Positions 57,594-64,000 of a stretch of DNA of 64,000 nucleotides are shown here, piece by piece; position 1 is the first letter of the stretch, and the number at the start of each line of letters is the position of its first letter. Position numbers and translations under genes: made by a program. The DNA comes from Niastella caeni (GTDB taxonomy: Bacteria; Bacteroidota; Bacteroidia; Chitinophagales; Chitinophagaceae), in contig NZ_STFF01000004.1 in the NCBI RefSeq assembly GCF_004834005.1, positions 547,664-611,663 of the forward strand. Direction: 5' to 3'. The notes under the pieces were generated by a model. That model made no database searches, was not told where the DNA came from, and was given only the letters and a program-made list of their open reading frames with translations.

Positions 57594-60281
57594 TTATCTT
57601 CCCGCGTCTCTAATGTATTCCTCCAATTCACTATTGAACTCTTTTTCTTTGAGCAATTGTTCCAGCGTTAAATGCATTCTGTATCGCCAGTAATGTTTGG
57701 GTATGGCCGGTACATTAATGCGTTCTTCCTGCGGATTGGCCCTTCTTAAAGGTTCATCCATACCCAACAAGTCCTGCAACTGAAAGGTTGCCCACATAGC
57801 GGGCGATTGCAAATGCTGTATCACAATGGCTTTATTGATCCAGGCTTCACAGGTTGGCGGCGCTTCGCCCCATTGTCCGAGTATATTGTTATAGAACCGT
57901 TGCGTTTTTGCGCGGTCTTCTTCCCACCAGCCGCGAATGGTGCTCATATCGTGCGTTGAGGGCGTTACCACCGACAAATACGGCGCCTGTGCCGGATGAA
58001 AGAACTCGTAATGGATGTCTTTAGGCATCCGCTGAATTTCCAAACTCACAATGCCCAGTTGTTTCATCACAACTGGTACGCAATGAGGCACCATGCCCAG
58101 GTCTTCCCCGCAGATCAACATGTTGGTCGATCGCTTCAGGGCCGGCAATTTACGCAACCCTTCCTGCATCCAGAAATGTTCCTGGCGTTGATAAAAATAA
58201 TTTATATAAAGATCTTTTAATTTTTCCTGCAGGTAGCCTTCCAAATGCCGGAACGAAGTAGTGCTTTCTATGCCAATCCTGAAATGGAACTCACTCCCCT
58301 GTGATCCCGGTTGTTCAAATAAAATTACATTGGAGATCAGATCATACAACCCTTGCCGTAAGTGCTGATTTTCCTCGCTATGCTCCAATGCATCAAAATG
58401 CGCTTCTACCTGTCGTTGGGTGGCAAATTCCGGCTTTAACGTGTACTGGTTTCCAAAAGCATCCAGATAGGGTTTGAACTTTTCTTTATTCGGGCCGAAG
58501 AGGTCCCACAATACGCCGTCATTAATAAACGGCTGGCAGTACCTCACCGGGTTGAACCATATGCCGCGTTGTTCAAATTCTGTAACGTGCACGGGCAATG
58601 CATGTACAAAACGGCCCATGATGCCTTCTACGGCGTGCATGGGAATACTCCAGATGCGAAAGAAACCCAGGATATGATCAATGCGAAAGGCATCGAAATA
58701 ATTGCTCATTTGTATAAACCGCTGGTGCCACCACTCATAACCATCGGCTGCCATGCGGTCCCAGTTATACGTAGGGAAACCCCAGTTCTGCCCGCGTACG
58801 GCAAAATCATCTGGCGGGGCGCCGGCCTGCATTTCCATGTGATACAATTCCGGTTCAACCCAGGCATCGCTGCCATAACGGTATACCCCAATGGCAATGT
58901 CGCCCTTTAAAATAACACCATTTTTATGTGCGTAGTCTGCAGCATCCCGTAGTTGCAGATGCAAATGATATTGTGTAAAGTAATGAATGGCTACCTGGTC
59001 GTACTGTTTGCTTTTTGGGGAAGCCAGTTTTTGTATGGCTTCCTGATCGTAAATGCTGTTCGACTTCCATTGGTTAAAATCGGCTGTGCCATACCGGTCG
59101 CGCAGGCTACAGAAAACTGCATATGGAACCAGCCAGTGTTTATTTTTCTCATAGAAATCCTGGTAGTCTGCATCTTTTGCCCACTCTTCTTTTTGCACCA
59201 TGTACAACTCTTTAATGGCGGCTAGTTTTACATGCATCACGGCCTCATAATCCAGGTCGGGCAACTCATTCAGCTGTGCCTGCTTTTTCTTCAGTGGTTT
59301 TATGAGGTCGGCAAATTCTTTACCGGCTACTTTGCTTATGTTCAGGTACAGCGGATGCAGGGCAAATGCTGAAATGGCAGAATAGGGATATGAATCGAGC
59401 CAGGTATGTGTGGCCGTGGTATCATTCACTGGCAATATCTGGATCATTTTCATGCCGGTCTTTACGGCCCAGTCGACCAGCAATTTCAGATCGGTGAATT
59501 CGCCGGTGCCAAAAGAGTTTTTGCTTCGTAAACTGAAAACGGGAAGCACTACGCCGGCGCCCTTCCAGGTAGTATTGGGCAAATGCACAAAACCATCGTG
59601 TAAGATCGTAAGCGTATTTACCAGGGCGTCGCCATGTAACCAGCGATTGGGGCCTTCTTCAAACCGAACAAAGGTCTTGTTTTTGGTATTGTAGATCCCG
59701 TATTTGTATTGAATGGGAAACGATTCTTTGGGTATTTGCAATTTTACCGTCCACCAGTTGGCTTCGCGGTTCAATAATACCGGAGCTGTTTCATCCCAGT
59801 CGGCCAGCGCTTTGGTACTGCCGAGCGCGCATATTACTTCATTCTTTTTAAGCAGCGGCGCTTTTACTTTTATATAGTGCGTGGCATGTTTAACCGCTTT
59901 TGCTTTGGTGCGGGTCTCCTGCTCTTTGAGCAGTATTTCCTGAAAGGGATCGGTGTAGAATACGTTTTCAAATTCAGCGGGGTTGCTCCAGGTATCCAAT
60001 ACCCGTATTTCCTGCATGGGATTTTTGGTAATGTCGATGGATTTATTGTCGTTCCACTCCTGCGTCAACTGCCCATCAATGCCTTTATAAATATAGCTGT
60101 ATTGAATAGTATCGGTTTGCGGGTTATGAATGATTACCGTCCCCATCCACAGATCGTTACTGTGCCAGGTTAAAGGAACGGCCCGGTCAATATTATAATT
60201 TCCCAGCTCGTCGGTATTGCCGGTAACGGACAAAGATTCTCCGGGCCTGGTATAAAATCGTATATAGAAATGGATCGTCAT
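57594..60281 (-). CDS. malQ: 4-alpha-glucanotransferase (GH77) with two N-terminal CBM20 domains
   Basis: Transfers maltooligosaccharide segments between alpha-glucans (amylomaltase/disproportionating enzyme). I start at the ATG at 60281 (895 residues) rather than at the GTG 18 bases upstream. Residues 1 to about 105 (FYTRPGESLSVTGNTDELG) and about 128-230 (EVICALGSTKALADWDETAP) are tandem CBM20 starch-binding modules. The GH77 domain shows YPYSAISAFALHPLYLNI, the nucleophile segment FDAFRIDHILGFFRIW (near 530), the acid in CGEDLGMVP (near 725) and the stabiliser in STHDMSTIRGWW (near 777). The CBM20-bearing DPE2-like form is common in Bacteroidota and plants and longer than E. coli MalQ (about 690). 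It lies alone on the minus strand with a -7 box at 60349. Confidence 0.95.
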   Translation of the reverse strand: MTIHFYIRFYTRPGESLSVTGNTDELGNYNIDRAVPLTWHSNDLWMGTVIIHNPQTDTIQYSYIYKGIDGQLTQEWNDNKSIDITKNPMQEIRVLDTWSNPAEFENVFYTDPFQEILLKEQETRTKAKAVKHATHYIKVKAPLLKKNEVICALGSTKALADWDETAPVLLNREANWWTVKLQIPKESFPIQYKYGIYNTKNKTFVRFEEGPNRWLHGDALVNTLTILHDGFVHLPNTTWKGAGVVLPVFSLRSKNSFGTGEFTDLKLLVDWAVKTGMKMIQILPVNDTTATHTWLDSYPYSAISAFALHPLYLNISKVAGKEFADLIKPLKKKQAQLNELPDLDYEAVMHVKLAAIKELYMVQKEEWAKDADYQDFYEKNKHWLVPYAVFCSLRDRYGTADFNQWKSNSIYDQEAIQKLASPKSKQYDQVAIHYFTQYHLHLQLRDAADYAHKNGVILKGDIAIGVYRYGSDAWVEPELYHMEMQAGAPPDDFAVRGQNWGFPTYNWDRMAADGYEWWHQRFIQMSNYFDAFRIDHILGFFRIWSIPMHAVEGIMGRFVHALPVHVTEFEQRGIWFNPVRYCQPFINDGVLWDLFGPNKEKFKPYLDAFGNQYTLKPEFATQRQVEAHFDALEHSEENQHLRQGLYDLISNVILFEQPGSQGSEFHFRIGIESTTSFRHLEGYLQEKLKDLYINYFYQRQEHFWMQEGLRKLPALKRSTNMLICGEDLGMVPHCVPVVMKQLGIVSLEIQRMPKDIHYEFFHPAQAPYLSVVTPSTHDMSTIRGWWEEDRAKTQRFYNNILGQWGEAPPTCEAWINKAIVIQHLQSPAMWATFQLQDLLGMDEPLRRANPQEERINVPAIPKHYWRYRMHLTLEQLLKEKEFNSELEEYIRDAGR

Positions 60282-60348
60282 AATGCTGTTTTTTATCACT
60301 TTCCGGCTTTTCTCAGGAGAGAAGCGGATAAAGTGTTCATGCTCAAAG

Positions 60349-60356
60349 CAAAATTA
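60349..60356 (-). promoter_or_regulatory. -7 promoter box of malQ
   Basis: The minus strand reads TAATTTTG, matching TAnnTTTG, 67 bases before the ATG at 60281. Confidence 0.4.
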
Positions 60357-60503
60357 TTGCAAGCAATCTTAAATAAATAATTGGGCCTTAATGGTTCGGG
60401 AAACTCCAGGACAGTTTTGCAGGCCAAAACCGGGAAGGATTCGAGGTTTGAAAGATAGTAAAAAATACACACCCATTTTCTATTGGGTTCAGAACTTTCG
60501 CCC

Positions 60504-60511
60504 TATTTTTG
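60504..60511 (+). promoter_or_regulatory. -7 promoter box of the 50-residue membrane protein
   Basis: TATTTTTG matches TAnnTTTG and lies 17 bases before the ATG at 60529, which supports that start over the far-upstream one at 60391. Confidence 0.5.
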
Positions 60512-60528
60512 CCCAAAATTTTTACTGT

Positions 60529-60681
60529 ATGGCTAATGGCGCATCTAAATTTTTATACTGGATCCTGTTTTTAGCATCTACCGCTGCGTTTCTTTTTGCT
60601 ATTGCTACCCATTGGGAATATCTGACCCTGATCCTGCCTTTTGTTTGTACGTTTTTTGTAAAGGCGATGGATATCATTTAG
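60529..60681 (+). CDS. Small membrane protein (50 residues)
   Basis: MANGASKFLYWILFLASTAA is followed by a second hydrophobic segment (LTLILPFVCTFFVKAM), giving two short membrane helices joined by a THWEY turn. I start at 60529 because the promoter box lies just before it; the longer frame from 60391 adds a basic, unconvincing 46-residue N-terminus and overlaps the box. Function unknown. It is monocistronic between malQ and the transpeptidase gene and ends before a strong hairpin at 60774. Confidence 0.6.
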   Translation: MANGASKFLYWILFLASTAAFLFAIATHWEYLTLILPFVCTFFVKAMDII

Positions 60682-60773
60682 TCGTGAAACGGCAGACGGC
60701 AAACGTGAAATGATCGCCGCAAGCTGTAATTTTCCATTATTTATTCGAATTTCACTTTACTGCAGTTTATTAT

Positions 60774-60813
60774 AAAAAGAATGCCTCCGCCAACTGGCGG
60801 AGGCATTCTTTTT
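60774..60813. terminator. Perfect 18-bp bidirectional terminator hairpin
   Basis: AAAAAGAATGCCTCCGCC (60774-60791) pairs perfectly with its complement at 60796-60813 around AACT. With A-tract and T-tract at both ends it can stop the plus-strand small gene and the minus-strand transpeptidase gene. Confidence 0.88.
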
Positions 60814-60898
60814 ATAATTTGTTTACATTATTTGGTGGCTGGAAATTTTAAGGGGTGCTAAACTTTCGGACCCCTTTGCCGATTCACGATTTTCGACC

Positions 60899-62083
60899 TC
60901 ATTGTCGCGAGAAGACCTGCGATTCGGGCTTTTCAATAAAAATGGTCTGTTTTAATTTTACCGAAACGGTTTGTTCGTGTTTTATTGCCGGCGTCCATTG
61001 TGGCATATTCTCAAACGCTTCAATCAGGCGGTCGTTCAGTTCATCATTCCCGCCCTTAATCACGTTCGCGTAGATCACTTTCCCTTCTTTATTGATGACA
61101 AATTCCACCATGGCAAAGGTTTTTGCCTGATCATTCAGCAGATAAGGCACCATTTCTTTGCTCAGTTTATCAATAAATGCCTGGAATTTCTCGTTTCCAC
61201 CCGGAAAGACCGGTAAGCGCTCTACCACATTTGAAATTTCAGCCTGGTTATATGTTTTCAGCGGACGGCGTTCTTTCTTCACCACCACTGCTTCTTTTTC
61301 CTTAGGTATAATTCCATCTACCACATAATCGCCCTTCTTCGAAACCATGATCACCGGCAGTTTTTTTGTTTTTTCAAAGTAGGTGTAGGCATGTTTCAAC
61401 TCATCTGCCAGGAAACTGTACTCTGGAAAATCTTTTACATACTTTTTCAGGTATTCACTGCTGCGGGGATTGTCGAAACGAATGGGGAAAATATGCACCG
61501 GAATGAAATCCTGTCCCTCACTTTTCGCATGTGCCGCCAGAATATATAATTCTTCAATCTGTTCGTTGTTCACCGGAATGCAACCAGTGGTAACACAACT
61601 GCCATGGATATAAATATCACCGCCGGGCATCAGGGAATCGCTAAGGATTTTGTCTGATGCATTGGGATAATTTAACCCAAGCGACAAGTGGTAATTGCTT
61701 TTGGGATTGAATTCATTGATATAATAAAAGCCTTCGGGAACCTGGTAATCGCCCTGCATACGTTTAGGCCCTAATGAACCGGCCATAGCGCATACCCGGT
61801 ACGTTTTAAACAGGGAAAACTTTTCATTGGCCTCCTGTTTTACCCACACTTCAATCTGGCTGTCATATTTAAAAGAACGTATATAAATGTAGCGGGCCGG
61901 CCAGGATAATCTCTTATCTGCAAACTGCTTCATCAACGTATCTTCCTTATGCCTCAGTGCATCATTGATGCGCGGGAAAGATCTTTGGTAATCGATAAAA
62001 TTAATACTGGTAGCAACGGTTTGCGCTGTTGCTGTTTTTACAAGACATAAAGCCCCCAGTAATAGTATATACGCGTATCTCAT
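60899..62083 (-). CDS. YafK-type L,D-transpeptidase fused to a TonB C-terminal domain
   Basis: A 394-residue exported protein (signal peptide AYILLLGALCLVKTATAQ). Residues about 60-250 form a YkuD/L,D-transpeptidase domain of the YafK subgroup. PKRMQGDYQVPEGFYYINE and IYIHGSCVTTGCIPVNNEQ give the catalytic His160 and Cys168; the Arg that follows the Cys in classical YkuD is Pro here. From about 300, FVINKEGKVIYANVIKGGND and MPQWTPAIKHEQTVSVKL form a TonB C-terminal domain. This links cell-wall cross-link editing or lipoprotein cleavage to a TonB-like beta-module, a combination I have seen only in Bacteroidota. No membrane anchor remains, so the TonB domain is not energising a receptor in the usual way. 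Monocistronic. Confidence 0.88.
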   Translation of the reverse strand: MRYAYILLLGALCLVKTATAQTVATSINFIDYQRSFPRINDALRHKEDTLMKQFADKRLSWPARYIYIRSFKYDSQIEVWVKQEANEKFSLFKTYRVCAMAGSLGPKRMQGDYQVPEGFYYINEFNPKSNYHLSLGLNYPNASDKILSDSLMPGGDIYIHGSCVTTGCIPVNNEQIEELYILAAHAKSEGQDFIPVHIFPIRFDNPRSSEYLKKYVKDFPEYSFLADELKHAYTYFEKTKKLPVIMVSKKGDYVVDGIIPKEKEAVVVKKERRPLKTYNQAEISNVVERLPVFPGGNEKFQAFIDKLSKEMVPYLLNDQAKTFAMVEFVINKEGKVIYANVIKGGNDELNDRLIEAFENMPQWTPAIKHEQTVSVKLKQTIFIEKPESQVFSRQ

Positions 62084-62337
62084 GTAAGGTTACTAGGATT
62101 AGAACGAAAATAGGTTATGATTATTTACTGTACTATAGTCAATCGGTGTTAAAATTAATACAAACAAAGGACCAAAAAGCATTTTAGCTTATTCACATTG
62201 TGGAAAATACACAAGTCCTTGTATGCCACCTAAGAAGGGCTGTAATGAGTTGACTTATTGATAAATTACAGTTTAGCATTGATCATAATTCATACTCAGG
62301 GGGTTCAATAATAGATAATGATAAATGTTCATGCGAA

Positions 62338-62415
62338 ATTCAGCTATAAGCTTTAAGCCATAAGCAATACAGATTTTAGTTTTTTTGCATTTCTGCTTAC
62401 AACTTAAAGCTTACG
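62338..62415. repeat. CAGCTATAAGCTTTAAGC word repeat in inverted orientation
   Basis: CAGCTATAAGCTTTAAGC and CATAAGCAATACAG on the left face TGCTTACAACTTAAAGCTTA on the right, so the block can form an imperfect hairpin. It belongs to the same family as 1233-1326 and 12733-12910. Confidence 0.6.
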
Positions 62416-62431
62416 GTTGCTCCCAAAAGAC

Positions 62432-62480
62432 GAAAGTCCGGACTGCAGCTATTTGTTACCCTAGCTTCGTCCAGACTTTC
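62432..62480. repeat. Inverted repeat downstream of hpd
   Basis: GAAAGTCCGGAC (62432-62443) is the inverse of GTCCAGACTTTC (62469-62480) with one mismatch, separated by 25 bases. It lies 26 bases past the hpd stop and may act on the 3' end of that message. Confidence 0.5.
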
Positions 62481-62506
62481 AGGATGGCAGATTCTCTCAA
62501 CTATAA

Positions 62507-63634
62507 TTATAAGTTTCCTCTCAGTTCCTGTTCGCGTTCAATGGCTTCGAAGAGGGCTTTAAAATTGCCTTTTCCGAAGCTTTTGGCGCCTTTGCGTTGA
62601 ATTATTTCGAAAAATAAGGTGGGGCGGTCTTCCACCGGGCGGGTAAATATCTGTAGCAGGTACCCTTCATCATCGCGATCGACCAGGATGCCCAGCTCTT
62701 TCAATGGCTCCAGGTCTTCATCAATATGCCCTACCCTGTCGAGCAGATCATCGTAATAAGTGGTGGGTACTTTCAGGAATTCCACGCCACGGTCGCGCAA
62801 GGTGGTAACTGTTTCAACAATGTTGTTGGTGGCCAGGGCTACGTGCTGACATCCTTCGCCATCATAAAACTCGAGGTACTCTTCAACCTGTGATTTCTTT
62901 TTGCCTTCTGCGGGCTCATTGATCGGGAATTTTACAAAGCCATTGCCGTTGCTCATTACCTTACTCATCAGGGCTGAATATTCGGTAGAAATGTCATTGT
63001 CGTCAAAGCTCAGGATGTTGCGGAAGCCCAGCACTTCTTCATAAAACCCTACCCATTTGTTCATCTGGTTCCAGCCTACATTACCTACGCAATGGTCAAC
63101 ATATTGTAACCCCGTTGAAGTTGGATTATAAACCGTTTTCCACTCTGCAAAACCAGGCATAAAAGCGCCCTGGTAATTTTTTCTTTCTACAAAAACATGC
63201 ACCGTTTCACCATAGGTATAAATGCCGCTTAAAACTACTTCGCCATGATCATCTTTCAGGCGGGTAGGTTCCATATAGCTTTTACCGCCGCGTTTGGTGG
63301 TTTCTTCCCAGGCTTTGGTTGCGTCATTTACCCGCAGGGCCAATACTTTCACCCCGTCGCCATGTTTGTAAATATGATCGGCAATGGCATTACCGGCGCG
63401 CAATGGCGTAGTTAATACAAACGTGAGTTTATTTTGCCTGATGGCATAGCTGGCGCGATCTTTCACACCTGTTTCCGGACCAGCGTAGGCCAATGATTGA
63501 AAGCCAAAAGCAGTTTTATAAAAATGGGCAGCCTGTTTAGCGTTGCCTACATAAAATTCCACGTAATCGGTGCCTTCGAGCGGTAAAAAATCGGTTTGAG
63601 TTCCAGGCGCAGACGCCATCAATGTCTTTGACAT
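62507..63634 (-). CDS. hpd: 4-hydroxyphenylpyruvate dioxygenase
   Basis: Converts 4-hydroxyphenylpyruvate to homogentisate in tyrosine degradation. The 375 residues contain two vicinal-oxygen-chelate domains. The iron ligands are His in QYVDHCVGNV (near 180), His in GCQHVALATNNIVETV (near 261) and Glu in LFFEIIQRKGAKSFGKGNF (near 341). The C-terminal segment GNFKALFEAIEREQELRGNL is diagnostic of HPPD and distinguishes it from hydroxymandelate synthase. Length is normal. It is the rightmost gene on the minus strand. No other tyrosine-degradation gene is in the window, although such genes may lie beyond the right edge. Confidence 0.96.
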   Translation of the reverse strand: MSKTLMASAPGTQTDFLPLEGTDYVEFYVGNAKQAAHFYKTAFGFQSLAYAGPETGVKDRASYAIRQNKLTFVLTTPLRAGNAIADHIYKHGDGVKVLALRVNDATKAWEETTKRGGKSYMEPTRLKDDHGEVVLSGIYTYGETVHVFVERKNYQGAFMPGFAEWKTVYNPTSTGLQYVDHCVGNVGWNQMNKWVGFYEEVLGFRNILSFDDNDISTEYSALMSKVMSNGNGFVKFPINEPAEGKKKSQVEEYLEFYDGEGCQHVALATNNIVETVTTLRDRGVEFLKVPTTYYDDLLDRVGHIDEDLEPLKELGILVDRDDEGYLLQIFTRPVEDRPTLFFEIIQRKGAKSFGKGNFKALFEAIEREQELRGNL

Positions 63635-63722
63635 ACTATTTAGTTTAAATGGTATTAAAGCAATAATGCAAGCAATGCAATTGATCTCAATTGCAGCAGG
63701 GAATAGAATGTAAGTGTGGGGG

Positions 63723-63742
63723 TCCTTCGAATTCGCTCAGGA
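63723..63742. repeat. Third copy of the TCCTTCG-NN-TTCGCTCAGGA element
   Basis: Reads TCCTTCGAATTCGCTCAGGA, differing in the two central bases from the copies at 24227 and 29996. Confidence 0.75.
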
Positions 63743-63840
63743 TCACGAATGGCTGTCCATGGCCAATGCTACCATCAGCAGGCAGTAGCCCATGCGTTTG
63801 TCGCTAAAAATCTTATGCGGGTAATCTGGTTGCATACTTC

Positions 63841-64000
63841 GACTGCGCTCAGTACCGACTGCGCTCAGTACCGACTGCGCTCAGTACCGACTGCGCTCAG
63901 TACCGACTGCGCTCAGTACCGACTGCGCTCAGTACCGACTGCGCTCAGTACCGACTGCGCTCAGTACCGACTGCGCTCAGTACCGACTGCGCTCAGTACC
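63841..64000. repeat. Ten perfect tandem copies of a 16-bp unit, reaching the window edge
   Basis: GACTGCGCTCAGTACC is repeated ten times without a single difference over exactly 160 bases, and may continue beyond the edge. The base before the array completes CTTCGACTGCGCTCAG, which matches the core of the dispersed TCCTTCG..CTCAGGA family. There are no spacers. Confidence 0.95.

Larger units (their letters stand above)
62084..62506. other. 423-base intergenic region between transpeptidase and hpd
   Basis: No gene is seen. It is AT-rich at 62140-62340, contains a word repeat at 62338-62415 and ends with an inverted repeat at 62432-62480. Confidence 0.55.
63635..64000. other. Right-end region: dispersed element and tandem array
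   Basis: No firm gene. It holds a diverged copy of the TCCTTCG..CTCAGGA element (63723-63742) and the 16-bp tandem array from 63841. Between them a 30-codon minus frame (63743-63835, MQPDYPHKIFSDKRMGYCLL...) looks somewhat protein-like and could be the truncated end of a gene cut by the repeats, but support is weak. Confidence 0.45.

Noticed and set aside
1..64000. tRNA, rRNA, transposase or phage structural genes
   Set aside because: None could be recognised by reading either strand; the fibre-like gene at 30795 is isolated and has a signal peptide, so it is not evidence of a prophage.

Overview
The window looks like chromosome of a Bacteroidota member, most likely a soil-type Chitinophagaceae (Niastella/Chitinophaga-like). 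The reasons are a FecI-type sigma / FecR / SusC-SusD cassette, an ECF41 sigma factor, several TAnnTTTG -7 promoter boxes, DUF4199, DUF6686-like and YafK-TonB proteins typical of the phylum, and giant secreted Rhs-type proteins. The genus is inference. No rRNA, tRNA, CRISPR array or insertion-sequence transposase was seen.

Layout. 1-8212 (minus): an ECF sigma factor, FecR, an STN-type SusC, SusD and the first 399 residues of a zinc metalloprotease that runs off the left edge; together a trans-envelope-regulated uptake locus. 8300-12708 (minus): a secreted beta-helix protein of GH28 type, an SDR epimerase and a small hypothetical. 13067-22690 (plus): a D-2-hydroxyacid dehydrogenase, a dihydroorotase homologue that has lost its metal ligands, DUF4199, GT2 and GT4 glycosyltransferases, and the complete four-enzyme set (GmhA, HddA, GmhB, HddC) for GDP-D-glycero-alpha-D-manno-heptose; this is a surface-glycan region. 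22798-26775 (minus): a PH/SHOCT membrane protein, an orphan toxin-like nuclease, LepA and a conserved hypothetical. 26776-30794: a gene-poor, repeat-rich stretch with a phased 20-bp tandem array, an ECF41 sigma factor followed by the remnant of an AhpD-like gene, a DUF6686-like gene, and a degenerate array of about 110-bp units. 30795-33012: a fibre-like secreted protein and small AT-rich genes.

33035-55989 (minus) is the standout: one unbroken seven-gene operon of 23 kb. In transcription order it encodes an 868-residue outer-membrane barrel/coiled-coil protein, a 368-residue exported protein, a lipoprotein, a 2314-residue Rhs-like exoprotein, a 265-residue membrane-anchored protein, a 3465-residue Rhs protein ending in a Hint protease and an EndoU-like toxin tip, and a 169-residue candidate immunity protein. 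Two of the junctions overlap by 4 bases and one by 10. I read it as a polymorphic-toxin system with its own envelope components. Upstream of it, and upstream of the fibre-like gene at 32024, lies the same set of direct repeats spaced 20-21 bp, at the same distance from a -7-like box. This suggests both are controlled by one regulator, possibly of LytTR type.

56348-63634 (minus, except one small plus gene): dipeptide epimerase, MalQ with two N-terminal starch-binding domains, a YafK-type L,D-transpeptidase fused to a TonB C-terminal domain, and 4-hydroxyphenylpyruvate dioxygenase. The window ends in ten perfect 16-bp tandem repeats that reach the right edge.

Scattered through the intergenic DNA are families of short word-like repeats. 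Two of them also occur in frame inside genes (fecR and the GT4 glycosyltransferase). Beside lepA lies a second copy of the gene's last eight codons that differs only at synonymous positions.
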